Shown here piece by piece: positions 22,457-29,499 of a DNA stretch of 29,499 bases. Positions within the stretch are counted from its first letter, which is position 1. The number at the start of each line of letters is the position of its first letter. A program made the position numbers and the translations under genes. Source of the stretch: Thermoproteota archaeon (GTDB lineage: Archaea; Thermoproteota; Thermoprotei; Thermoproteales; Thermocladiaceae); contig JAADDN010000123.1 in NCBI GenBank assembly GCA_013153895.1, forward strand, positions 1-29,499, written 5' to 3'. The notes under the pieces are model-generated. The model was not told the DNA's origin. It did not search any database and saw nothing but the letters and a program-made list of their open reading frames with translations.

Positions 22457-23335
22457 GTGTCTAAGACGTATCTGCTAGCTGTACCTAGCAAAGGAAGGCT
22501 AGTTGAACCAACTATGTGGCTTCTCACTCAGGTTGGATTAAAGATGTCTTCTACTGATGATAGAGCACTGATAGTGCAGACTAGCTGGCCATCTCTGAGC
22601 TTAGTTCGTCTTAGGCCTGAGGATATTCCAAGCATTGTTGAGACTGGTGCAGCAATAATGGGCATAACAGGACTAGACTTCGTCCTAGAGTCTGAGGCTG
22701 ATGTTGAGGTTCTTCTTGGTCTCGGCTTTGGAAGAGGAAAGATCGTTCTGGCGGTACCTGAGAGATCTAGAATTGAAAGACCTGAGGACCTTCCTGAGAA
22801 CGCTAAGATAGCTACTAAATACGTTAACATAACTAGAAGATTCTTCAATAATCTTGGAAAGAGAGTGAGGATAGTCAAGGTCTCCGGAAGCGTGGAAGTA
22901 ATGCCCATACTTGGTGCAGCAGATGCAATTGTTGATGTTATGTCTACAGGAACAACACTTAGAGTACATGGTCTAAGACCAATATGCACGATACTTGAGT
23001 CTGAGGCAAAGCTGATAATGACGAGAGAAGATGTAGATTCTGATGCGAGATACGTGATAGATAAGTTTGTTACTCTCGTCAAAGCTGTACTAGACTCTCA
23101 AGGCAGGAAGCTCATAATGATGAACGTTCCAGGACAAGTTCTAGATCAAGTACTCAAGATAGTTCCAACAATGGAGGGGCCATCAGTAGCTAAGGTAGTG
23201 TCTAGGAGAGGTGTAGATATGTGGGAGGTCATAACAGTGGTCAGCGAAGATGAGATTCCTGACCTAGTAATGAAGTTGAAGGAGTTGGGAGTCAAGGACA
23301 TACTAGTACTAAATATAGAGAAGGTGATACCATGA
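22457..23335 (+). CDS. hisG: ATP phosphoribosyltransferase, long form
   Basis: A 292-residue long-form HisG, the committed step of histidine synthesis (ATP plus PRPP gives phosphoribosyl-ATP). The N-terminus has AVPSKGRL, then GITGLDFVLES. The PRPP-binding loop is VDVMSTGTTL near residue 155-165. The extra C-terminal domain of about 75 residues (from about 215) is the regulatory part that binds histidine in long forms, so no HisZ partner is needed. It starts with GTG at 22457 after a well-spaced TATA box. It overlaps hisI by 4 nt (ATGA). Confidence 0.95.
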   Translation: MSKTYLLAVPSKGRLVEPTMWLLTQVGLKMSSTDDRALIVQTSWPSLSLVRLRPEDIPSIVETGAAIMGITGLDFVLESEADVEVLLGLGFGRGKIVLAVPERSRIERPEDLPENAKIATKYVNITRRFFNNLGKRVRIVKVSGSVEVMPILGAADAIVDVMSTGTTLRVHGLRPICTILESEAKLIMTREDVDSDARYVIDKFVTLVKAVLDSQGRKLIMMNVPGQVLDQVLKIVPTMEGPSVAKVVSRRGVDMWEVITVVSEDEIPDLVMKLKELGVKDILVLNIEKVIP

Positions 23336-23706
23336 AGAACAGGTTAGTACTTCCTGAAGATAAGGCTAGAGAGATAGCAGAATCACTATGGTATAGGCAT
23401 ATAGATAACACAGTGATAGCAGTAGTACAGGACTACGAGACAAAGGATGTGCTCATGGTAGCATACATGAATAAGGAAGCAGTAATAAAAACATTAACTA
23501 CAGGACTAGCACACTTCTGGTCAACAACAAGAAAGAAGTTATGGATGAAGGGAGAAACATCTGGAAATATACAGGAAGTACTAGAATTTAGAGTTGACTG
23601 TGATAAAGATGCGGTATTACTCATAGTTAAGCCTAGAGGACCAGCCTGCCACCTAGGTTATAGATCATGTTTTGATGCTTGGAAAATCGATCAGTCCTGC
23701 GTGTAG
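23332..23706 (+). CDS. hisI: Phosphoribosyl-AMP cyclohydrolase
   Basis: A 124-residue zinc and magnesium enzyme that opens the adenine ring of phosphoribosyl-AMP, third step of histidine synthesis. The family blocks are MVAYMNKEAV, FWSTTRKKLWMKGETSG and the metal-ligand region DCDKDAVLLIV followed by PACHLGYRSCF. Cysteines in these blocks hold zinc, and the Asp residues hold magnesium. It is translated from the hisG message through a 4-nt overlap. Confidence 0.95.
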   Translation: MKNRLVLPEDKAREIAESLWYRHIDNTVIAVVQDYETKDVLMVAYMNKEAVIKTLTTGLAHFWSTTRKKLWMKGETSGNIQEVLEFRVDCDKDAVLLIVKPRGPACHLGYRSCFDAWKIDQSCV

Positions 23707-23741
23707 GTCGATCATCTATCACGAAGCCCAAGCCTCATCAT
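23691..23741 (-). ncRNA. Possible degenerate C/D box sRNA antisense to the hisI 3' end
   Basis: Minus strand: C box ATGATGA (23735-23741), 12 nt, GTGA where CTGA is expected, 3 nt, a C'-like ATGATCG, 14 nt, then D box CTGA (23691-23694). The first spacings match the two firm sRNAs, but D' and C' are imperfect and the last guide is two bases long. A 20-codon ORF (23712-23774) overlaps it. Tentative. Confidence 0.25.
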
Positions 23742-23785
23742 GTCTATCAAGTGCTTGATATCCATCTCACTCATATGATGATGTA

Positions 23786-23802
23786 GGTATTATTAAAATA
23801 CC
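23786..23802. promoter_or_regulatory. Inverted repeat containing the CLC gene TATA box
   Basis: GGTATT-ATTAA-AATACC is a perfect 6-bp inverted repeat centred 32 nt before the GTG at 23826. The TATA-like attattaaaata is inside it, so a protein bound to the repeat would block the promoter. Confidence 0.5.
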
Positions 23803-23825
23803 TTTCAGGTAGAGTAAGAGAGGAA

Positions 23826-25211
23826 GTGGGCAGTTTCCTTAAGACAATAGAAAGCTACCTAATACATGGTGTAACGAGAGCGTACATAGTAAGATGGTTC
23901 GTGATATCAGCAGTGATGGGAGTCATAATAGGTTCTCTAGTCTGGATACTCGGTAAAGCTTCAAACATAATCTTGAGAAGTCTCGTACTACCAATACTAG
24001 GATACTCACCAAGCAAGCCACCACCACTCATCTTTGCGTTCTCCTTCAACATATTTATGAAGATTCTTCCACTACTCATAATAGGTCACATACTGAGCTA
24101 CATAATTGTCACGAAGATATGTGAGGAGGCTAGAGGATCTGGATGTGATATAGCATTCTACAATTATGCTAATAGGAGATACTTGTTTAGGCTTAGAGTA
24201 CCATTTATGAAGGTTCTAGCAACATTACCAACATTAAGCTTAGGAGCTAGTGTTGGAAAGGAGGGTCCAGCAGTACTCATAGGAGCAAGCTCAAGCTCTG
24301 TTGTAGAGAAGATATTTAGGATGGATCTAAGAGATCTAAAGGTAGCATATGTTGCTGGTGTTGCATCAGGAATATCTGCAGCATTATCATCACCATTAGG
24401 AGGAACAGTGTTCGGAATAGAGTTCCTGAGAGTATATGAGATAGAGTTCGAGATCCTGGAGGTCCTCTATCCGTCACTAGTAGCATCAATAGTGAGCTAT
24501 CTGACTACGGTGTTACTGTCAGGTGGTGTCATATCGCCAGTAATATCTCTAGCAGGGATAACACTTCACTTATCGATAGCTAACCCATGGGTCATATGCT
24601 CCTTCATATTTCTAGGAGTCATAGTTGGAGGACTAACTAGAGTATATGCAGAAGTCTATCACCTATTTAAGGCAACGTTCTTCAAATTAAAGTATAGTCC
24701 AGTACTACCACCACTAATAGCTGCGATAGCTGTAGCATTCATAGGAGCAACAACGCCACTATCAATAACGACAGGATATGACTGGCTTAACAATCTAATA
24801 CACTACTTTGCAACATCGTTAAGAAACTTCAACCCAACAACCTACGCAATAATGGTGCTCTTCCTAGTCGTAGTATTTAAGATAATTGCAACATCAATAA
24901 CAATAGCATCTGGAGCTAGTGGTGGAATGGTTGCACCAACATTAGTAACAGGAGGATACATAGGTCTACTAACATTTCTACTCTTCAAGCTTCTAGCACC
25001 TGCAGTAGCAACAAGCAGCTTACTTTCAGTGCTTACCATAGCTGGAGCAGCAACCTTACTAGGATGCGTCTATAGGATACCTGTAGCATCGATACTCATA
25101 GTATCAGGAATGACGGAGACCTGGCCATATACTCCACTCATAGCGCTCAGCATGGCTATAGCATACATAGTCACAGGACACTGGACAATACATCCAAAGT
25201 TTAAGCATTAG
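23826..25211 (+). CDS. CLC family chloride channel/transporter
   Basis: A 461-residue membrane protein of the CLC family, with ten or more hydrophobic helices. The anion-pathway motifs are GSGCD (104-108, standing for GSGIP), GKEGP (144-148, with the gating Glu at 146) and GASGGMVAP (363-371, standing for GxFxP). At the place of the internal proton glutamate (E203 in E. coli ClC-ec1) the sequence reads I-E-F, giving Phe200. This hints at a passive channel or altered coupling rather than a standard H+/Cl- antiporter. There are no C-terminal CBS domains. It starts with GTG at 23826. It is followed after 5 nt by the YkgJ-type gene, likely in one operon. Confidence 0.9.
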   Translation: MGSFLKTIESYLIHGVTRAYIVRWFVISAVMGVIIGSLVWILGKASNIILRSLVLPILGYSPSKPPPLIFAFSFNIFMKILPLLIIGHILSYIIVTKICEEARGSGCDIAFYNYANRRYLFRLRVPFMKVLATLPTLSLGASVGKEGPAVLIGASSSSVVEKIFRMDLRDLKVAYVAGVASGISAALSSPLGGTVFGIEFLRVYEIEFEILEVLYPSLVASIVSYLTTVLLSGGVISPVISLAGITLHLSIANPWVICSFIFLGVIVGGLTRVYAEVYHLFKATFFKLKYSPVLPPLIAAIAVAFIGATTPLSITTGYDWLNNLIHYFATSLRNFNPTTYAIMVLFLVVVFKIIATSITIASGASGGMVAPTLVTGGYIGLLTFLLFKLLAPAVATSSLLSVLTIAGAATLLGCVYRIPVASILIVSGMTETWPYTPLIALSMAIAYIVTGHWTIHPKFKH

Positions 25212-25216
25212 AAAAC

Positions 25217-25678
25217 ATGATAGACTTCAAAATCTGGAAACTATTTGAAAACGATCCAAAAATGTTTGAAGTACCTGTAAAATGTAAGAAATGTGGAAGA
25301 TGTTGTATAGGTACAGAAATGGAACTCATACCACACGATATTGAGAGAATACTCAAACTTGGGTACAGGATAGAAGACTTCGTAATAGTGAAGAGAGGAA
25401 TAGTAAGATTGAAATGTGTAGATAACAGATGCGTGTTTCTAGACCCAGAAACTAAGCTATGCAGAATATATGAGCACAGACCGATAGGTTGCAGACTCTA
25501 TCCACTACAGTACAGTGATGGTGAAATATATGTAGATCCTGATTGTCCAGCAGCAGATACAGTACCAGCAGAAGCATTAGAAAAATTCTTACCCATAGTT
25601 GAGGCTTTCGTTAAGCTCAGCATGATAACGAGAGAGTGGTTGCTACTCAAGTTTGGTAAGTTACCTGAAGAGAGGTGA
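25217..25678 (+). CDS. YkgJ family cysteine cluster protein (zinc or iron chelating)
   Basis: A 153-residue protein with the YkgJ pattern: CKKCGRCC at residues 23-30, then paired cysteines in LKCVDNRCVFLDPETKLCRI, then YEHRPIGCRLYPL and DPDC. Eight or so cysteines are conserved in this family, which is thought to bind a metal or Fe-S cluster; some members act in protein lysine modification or flagellar assembly, most are unknown. It begins 5 nt after the CLC gene, and its role there is unclear. Confidence 0.85.
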   Translation: MIDFKIWKLFENDPKMFEVPVKCKKCGRCCIGTEMELIPHDIERILKLGYRIEDFVIVKRGIVRLKCVDNRCVFLDPETKLCRIYEHRPIGCRLYPLQYSDGEIYVDPDCPAADTVPAEALEKFLPIVEAFVKLSMITREWLLLKFGKLPEER

Positions 25679-25717
25679 CCGAACCTAATATTTATACTCC
25701 TTGTTCCTAAGATAAGT

Positions 25718-26068
25718 ATGAGAAATAGAAGAGTATATGCACTGCTAGTAATCACTCTAGTAATAATGTGTCTAATAACGACATCGATAGTTCATGCAGA
25801 AACGACAGATGTAGCTACTAGCATAATAAAGAGTCTACAGGAGATATTTGAGAAAACTAGCAACACGATAGTATACTCTATGAACACTACTCTGCAAATG
25901 ATAGCTAACGTTCTCGTAAAGGTATCTGAAGTTCTCTCTATAGCATTAACGATAATTGGACTCTTCCTCTGGTTCTCAAGAATAAGTCCATACACAGGTC
26001 GAAGATTACTCATATCTGCAGTACTGTTATTCGTGTTCGCATATGTGTTAAAGCATGTACATATCTAG
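25718..26068 (+). CDS. Small secreted two-helix membrane protein, VirB2/CedA1-like pilin candidate
   Basis: A 116-residue protein with a signal peptide (MRNRR, hydrophobic 7-23, likely cleavage after VHA near residue 27). A polar helix follows (28-58), then two membrane helices (about 68-85 and 95-113) joined by the short basic loop SRISPYTGRR. This layout matches TrbC/VirB2 conjugative pilins and the crenarchaeal CedA1/TedC DNA-import pilins, which also have two helices with a short charged loop. The resemblance is structural and by eye only. No cedA, cedB or VirB4-like ATPase is in the window. A TATA box (taatatttata, 25687-25697) about 26 nt upstream of the ATG gives it its own promoter. 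It overlaps the convergent next gene by 4 nt. Confidence 0.6.
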   Translation: MRNRRVYALLVITLVIMCLITTSIVHAETTDVATSIIKSLQEIFEKTSNTIVYSMNTTLQMIANVLVKVSEVLSIALTIIGLFLWFSRISPYTGRRLLISAVLLFVFAYVLKHVHI

Positions 26069-26610
26069 ATGCTGATAATCTCTATATTTCCATCCTCTCT
26101 AACAATGATAGCCTTGTTCTCAAGTTTCTCAAAACCTCTACTTCTAAATAATCTATCACCCTCTGAAGAGACCATTGATGAAACTATGTAAAAATATTCA
26201 TTAAGCTCATCATTAAGCTCGTTCTTAGAGCAGTAAGACATCGTGAATGAATCATATAGTTCACCAAAATTCTTTCGAAGAAGCTCTATGAGTCTATCCA
26301 GGTTCACAAATCTTGTAGAGATGGCGATTATGCATAATGGAGCTAGAATCTCTTTATTAGGTTCTATACCCATAGCTCTAGCCTTTCTCTCACACTCTTC
26401 ATCTCCTTCAGGGCAGTAGATTGAGAGATCTAGAGTAATTATCGAACCTTTATCTGATATTTGAATAATTTTCTGTTTAATGTTCTCATCTATTGAGTTT
26501 GTTATTATTTTATCTATCATTGATAGACCTATCAACCTATTATTTAAACTCATGGCGCTAAATATTATGTAATCCGACTTCTTCAACTCCTCTATATCTA
26601 TGGGTCTCAC
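26065..26610 (-). CDS. Hypothetical protein
   Basis: A 181-residue soluble protein that I do not recognise. It opens with a MRPIDIEELKKSDYIIFSAM segment, has an acidic stretch with two cysteines (YCPEGDEECE, near residues 64-73), and a predicted alternating helix/strand C-terminus ending IIVREDGNIEIISI. It has no signal peptide or membrane helix. The start is GTG at 26610, 28 nt from a TATA box shared with the next, divergent gene. Confidence 0.6.
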   Translation of the reverse strand: MRPIDIEELKKSDYIIFSAMSLNNRLIGLSMIDKIITNSIDENIKQKIIQISDKGSIITLDLSIYCPEGDEECERKARAMGIEPNKEILAPLCIIAISTRFVNLDRLIELLRKNFGELYDSFTMSYCSKNELNDELNEYFYIVSSMVSSEGDRLFRSRGFEKLENKAIIVREDGNIEIISI

Positions 26611-26633
26611 ATATATAAGATATGGAGTACTTG

Positions 26634-26643
26634 CTTAAATATG
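26634..26643. promoter_or_regulatory. Shared TATA box between the hypothetical gene and CDP-alcohol transferase gene
   Basis: CTTAAATATG is 29 nt from ATG 26668 on the plus side, and its complement CATATTTAAG is 28 nt from GTG 26610 on the minus side. Both messages would be leaderless. Confidence 0.6.
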
Positions 26644-26667
26644 TTTGATGTAGACTAGAGCTGACGT

Positions 26668-27270
26668 ATGTTAGAGAGGCTGCGTGCTAGGTTTGATCCG
26701 GTACTTAGGAGTATAGCAAAGTACTTATCGATAAATCCTAACTTACTTACTATTCTATCAGTAGTTTTAGCAGTACCATCTCCCATCCTCATGTACTTAT
26801 ACGATTCCAGGGTAAGCATACTAATTGTGATTATCTTATTCATATTTTCAGCTATGATGGACATAATAGATGGAGCTGTAGCTAGAGTTCATGGTAGAAC
26901 TAGTAAGAAAGGTGCGTTTCTAGACTCTACCTGTGATAGATATGTAGATGCTATAATGATATTAACAGCCTTCATACTTTGTAATGATTTTATAACAAGA
27001 ATTCTCCTAATTCTTACATTAATAGGCTCATACATCACGAGTTACGCTAGAGCTAGAGCTGAAAGCTTAGGTGCAGAATTGAGAGGTGTTGGATTAATTG
27101 AGAGAGGTGAGAGAGTTATTCTTCTCATAATATTCTTCATCATATGTTACATACTTTATAGTACAGAAATCTTCAATATCTTTACTAGAATTTACGTAGG
27201 AGCTCTTGCATTGTTAACAAACATCACAGCAGTACAGAGAGTAGTTAAAGTATGTAAAACACTATCTTAA
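26668..27270 (+). CDS. CDP-alcohol phosphatidyltransferase (archaetidylinositol phosphate synthase-like)
   Basis: A 200-residue membrane enzyme with about six helices. The catalytic signature D65-x2-D68-G-x2-A-R73-x8-G82-x3-D86-x3-D90 is complete (DIIDGAVARVHGRTSKKGAF, then D86 and D90), binding two metal ions and the CDP-lipid. Archaeal enzymes of this size commonly join inositol phosphate to CDP-archaeol (AIP synthase) in ether lipid head-group synthesis. Glycerol or serine acceptors are alternatives that the sequence alone does not exclude. Confidence 0.87.
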   Translation: MLERLRARFDPVLRSIAKYLSINPNLLTILSVVLAVPSPILMYLYDSRVSILIVIILFIFSAMMDIIDGAVARVHGRTSKKGAFLDSTCDRYVDAIMILTAFILCNDFITRILLILTLIGSYITSYARARAESLGAELRGVGLIERGERVILLIIFFIICYILYSTEIFNIFTRIYVGALALLTNITAVQRVVKVCKTLS

Positions 27271-27276
27271 GATATG

Positions 27277-27292
27277 TAAACCTTAAGGTTTA
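27277..27292. promoter_or_regulatory. 16-bp perfect palindrome overlapping the DUF2286-like gene promoter
   Basis: TAAACCTTAAGGTTTA is a perfect palindrome. Its right end overlaps the BRE/TATA stretch ggtttaaataatg (27287-27299), about 30 nt before ATG 27324. This is where an archaeal repressor would block TBP/TFB. Confidence 0.5.
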
Positions 27293-27323
27293 AATAATGT
27301 GAAAACCATGTTAAGCTAAAACA

Positions 27324-27761
27324 ATGGTCAGGGAAGAATGTGTCATAGTATACATAGAAGGTAACAAGATAGCAAAAACAGAGAGAGTGAAAGGAGACTT
27401 AATACAGGTAGTGAAAGAATGTGCGAAAAAACTTATCGATCAGTGGGATGCTGAGAACTCAGACTTCATAATACTTAGAGACAATTACACAGTTACGTTA
27501 AAGATTCCTCTAAAACCAGAGATAGCTGACATAGCTAAGAAATATGGAGCTAGGAGAGTAGGAGATCATGCTGAGGTAACGATCCCAGTATACGAGATAT
27601 CTTCAAGTAATAGATGGATTGAAGGTTCATTTCAGGCAGATAATTTCATAGTAATATTCCCATACCTCTCAGATGAGGTTACAGATCAGATAGCTAATGC
27701 AGTAATAAGATCATTAGCTGAGGCTAGAGAGGAAGAAGAGCTTGGAGAAGAGGAGCTATAA
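27324..27761 (+). CDS. DUF2286-like crenarchaeal conserved protein
   Basis: A 145-residue soluble protein, mixed alpha/beta, with an acidic tail ending EEEELGEEEL. It opens VREECVIVYIEGNKIAKTER and has a middle block RRVGDHAEVTIPVYEIS. It resembles the small crenarchaeal family DUF2286 from memory; no function is known to me. It has its own promoter with an unusual palindrome. It ends directly against the convergent DNA polymerase gene. Confidence 0.6.
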   Translation: MVREECVIVYIEGNKIAKTERVKGDLIQVVKECAKKLIDQWDAENSDFIILRDNYTVTLKIPLKPEIADIAKKYGARRVGDHAEVTIPVYEISSSNRWIEGSFQADNFIVIFPYLSDEVTDQIANAVIRSLAEAREEEELGEEEL

Positions 27762-29499
27762 CTATACTAGAGATAGCTTAGTAGCTCCTAGTACCTCGTC
27801 AAAACTTATACCTAAAGCATCTAGAACCTGCTCAAGACTAGTTTTCAGATACTCAACATACTTATCGATATCGACCTCATCTATCCTAGCTAACTGGACA
27901 GGTTTAACACCATCCTTAGTCCTAGTCTTGACGAAGTATATTATGTCTCCAGGTCCAACATTAATACCAAACTGTTTTAACTGTAATGCTGCTTTAACAT
28001 GTTGAGGCTTGTTCTTAGTATACTGTTCTAGAGGCTTATTTAGTGACATCCTTACCATGAGCTTGTTTAGTGGAATCTCTCTTCTACGTAGCTTATCGTA
28101 GTACTCTTTCACTTTTCTCCTGATCTCGTCAAGCTTAGTCTCTACTTCTGTAATCTTCTCCATACTTGATATTATCTTCAGAACATCTGCAAATGCCTCC
28201 TTAACGAAGTCTGGTGTATTTCTCTTCTTTCCTACCATTCCCTTTATATCTAGTGAGCCGTCTGGCAGTATTCCTATGTAATTCTTCTTTCTACCACTCA
28301 TTGCAACGAGTCTATACGTCTTATCTATGTCAATATCTATTCCTAGAGTCTCCTCAACCCACTCTATCAATTCTTTCAGCTTCTTCTCATCTGGACTCCA
28401 TATGAAGAGGCTATCAGTATCACCGTATAGTGGTACTAAGCCAAGCTCTAGTGCTTTTATTAAAGTCATGCTCATAGCTAGTCTACCTAGAGCAGTGACA
28501 AGTTCTGCTACAGGAGGACAGTAGAGTTGGAACGTCTCTGCACCAAATACTCCATATGAAGCGTTTATGAATACTTTTAGAGCACTCTGAACAACATCGT
28601 AGAATTGTTTCAGCACGGGATTACTTGTTGATTTAGCTATCTTCTTATACACGTATACTCTCATATCTCTCAAGATACCTATTATCGTTGATGTTAGGCC
28701 TCTCCTGTTATAGCATACCCAGTGTGGTAGATCTGGGTAAGGTCTATTATTCTTCTGAGTCTCGTCAGGACACTTAACGGTCTCGTACGATAAGTTCCAT
28801 TTCTTTATTATAGATGGGTACAGGCTTGCAAAGTCTACTACACATACGTTTGGGAAGATTCCTGGTACAGGATCGATAACTATTGCACCAAGATACTTCT
28901 TACCCTTTATTATAGCCTTAGTAGCTGCCTCACCTTTAACATTTATGATATCCTCCTTCTCAGGTATGAGCCACCCTCTCCTCCTATGTTCATAATACAT
29001 CATGTTCTTAATCCATGCAGATACTTGACTCCTAGTAATATCATCGATAGGTAGCTTAGAGATCCTACTCAGAAGTATAATGAGCTTCATCACGAGCTCA
29101 TTATCGTACATTGTCAAGTACAGTGTCAGGAATGCATCTCTAAAGTTATAATTAACTAGCTCAGCATAATCCATCTCATTTATAGGCTTGTCTCTAGGAA
29201 TCTTCTTCATCTTGACTAATGCTGAAGCTATCGTATCTAGAGTCTTCTCAGCACCTCTATACTTTCCTCCAAAGGCGTAGGTCTCTATTGCTCTAATATT
29301 GAAGAACTTGTAGAGGTCAATATGTACTCCAAGCGCTACAGTCATCTCATCTCTCTTAGATATTATAGGTATCTCATCTTTCCTGAATCCGAGCTTTAGT
29401 GCTCTATTATATATGTATTTAAGGTCGAAGTTGTCACCGTTAAACGTGACTATGAGAGGATACTGACATATTATCTTGAATAGCTCTCTAAGCATCTCA
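27762..29499 (-). CDS. polB1: Family B DNA polymerase, PolB1/Dpo1-type, C-terminal part (truncated by window edge)
   Basis: 579 codons of the replicative polymerase; the N-terminus and exonuclease motif I lie beyond the window. Visible in order: Exo II TFNGDNFDLKY, Exo III YNFRDAFLT, Pol motif A VVDFASLYPSIIKKWNLS, motif B KVFINASYGVFG, motif C YGDTDSLFIW and the primer-strand KKNYIG block. All catalytic Asp residues of motifs A and C are intact, so both proofreading and polymerase should work. The thumb region LNKPLEQYTKNKPQHVKAAL and the YFVKTRTKDGVKPVQLA segment closely match Sulfolobus Dpo1. The frame continues without a stop to base 29499, so the apparent Met at 29495 is internal. Confidence 0.95.
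   Translation of the reverse strand, partial: EMLRELFKIICQYPLIVTFNGDNFDLKYIYNRALKLGFRKDEIPIISKRDEMTVALGVHIDLYKFFNIRAIETYAFGGKYRGAEKTLDTIASALVKMKKIPRDKPINEMDYAELVNYNFRDAFLTLYLTMYDNELVMKLIILLSRISKLPIDDITRSQVSAWIKNMMYYEHRRRGWLIPEKEDIINVKGEAATKAIIKGKKYLGAIVIDPVPGIFPNVCVVDFASLYPSIIKKWNLSYETVKCPDETQKNNRPYPDLPHWVCYNRRGLTSTIIGILRDMRVYVYKKIAKSTSNPVLKQFYDVVQSALKVFINASYGVFGAETFQLYCPPVAELVTALGRLAMSMTLIKALELGLVPLYGDTDSLFIWSPDEKKLKELIEWVEETLGIDIDIDKTYRLVAMSGRKKNYIGILPDGSLDIKGMVGKKRNTPDFVKEAFADVLKIISSMEKITEVETKLDEIRRKVKEYYDKLRRREIPLNKLMVRMSLNKPLEQYTKNKPQHVKAALQLKQFGINVGPGDIIYFVKTRTKDGVKPVQLARIDEVDIDKYVEYLKTSLEQVLDALGISFDEVLGATKLSLV

Noticed and set aside
23712..23774. 20-codon minus-strand ORF between hisI and the CLC gene
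   Set aside because: Too short, no ribosome site; overlaps a possible sRNA instead.
1..29499. CRISPR arrays, insertion sequences, tRNA or rRNA genes
   Set aside because: Gaps were read on both strands; no spaced direct repeats, no transposase motifs, and no TTC-arm or cloverleaf pattern in any gap large enough.

Overview
The window reads as a chromosome segment of a hyperthermophilic or thermophilic crenarchaeon (Thermoproteota). The main reasons are a PolB1/Dpo1-type family B DNA polymerase, a thermosome, ribosomal protein S6e, an NreA-type repair protein, A-type ATP synthase subunit D, an archaeal-type signal peptidase, and families such as DUF973-like and DUF2286-like proteins that I associate with Crenarchaeota. 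AGA/AGG and ATA codons dominate, the DNA is moderately AT-rich, and genes are packed with 4-14 nt overlaps. Most first genes have a TATA-like box about 25-33 nt before the start codon and no Shine-Dalgarno, so leaderless transcripts appear common. GTG starts are frequent. I cannot name the genus.

Layout. 1-2.4 kb: a truncated radical SAM gene, a 111-aa coiled-coil protein, then (minus strand) a heme O synthase-like UbiA enzyme, ATP synthase subunit D and an unlisted 49-residue coiled-coil ORF. 2.5-5.7 kb: an overlapping set of a circularly permuted GTPase, a degenerate primase-like protein and a small membrane protein, followed by a DUF973-like membrane protein. 5.7-7.9 kb: a tungsten aldehyde:ferredoxin oxidoreductase and its four-cluster ferredoxin partner. 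7.9-11.5 kb: a C/D box sRNA, S6e, NreA, Sua5 and a creatininase-family hydrolase. 11.6-15.6 kb: a NifX-like protein, a core-MetE methionine synthase with a MetE-like partner lacking zinc ligands, and a radical SAM/SPASM enzyme. 15.7-20.2 kb: an unknown protein, an N-acetyltransferase, signal peptidase, thermosome and a membrane protein. 20.2-23.7 kb: a histidine cluster (hisH; hisD-hisE; hisG-hisI) with a second C/D box sRNA packed into the hisH/hisE gap. 23.8-27.8 kb: a CLC chloride transporter, a YkgJ-type cysteine protein, a VirB2/CedA1-like small pilin candidate, an unknown protein, a CDP-alcohol phosphatidyltransferase and a DUF2286-like protein. The end holds the C-terminal part of DNA polymerase B1.

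Functionally the window mixes information processing (PolB1, primase-like protein, NreA, S6e, Sua5, rRNA-modifying sRNAs), energy metabolism (ATP synthase, heme O, AOR), and amino acid synthesis (His, Met). The best leads are the two C/D box sRNAs with a 12/3/12 spacing, the primase paralogue with all three catalytic motifs altered, the two-helix pilin-like protein, and the MetE-like partner protein. No tRNA, rRNA, insertion sequence or CRISPR array was seen, and no gene-free stretch exceeds 300 bases.
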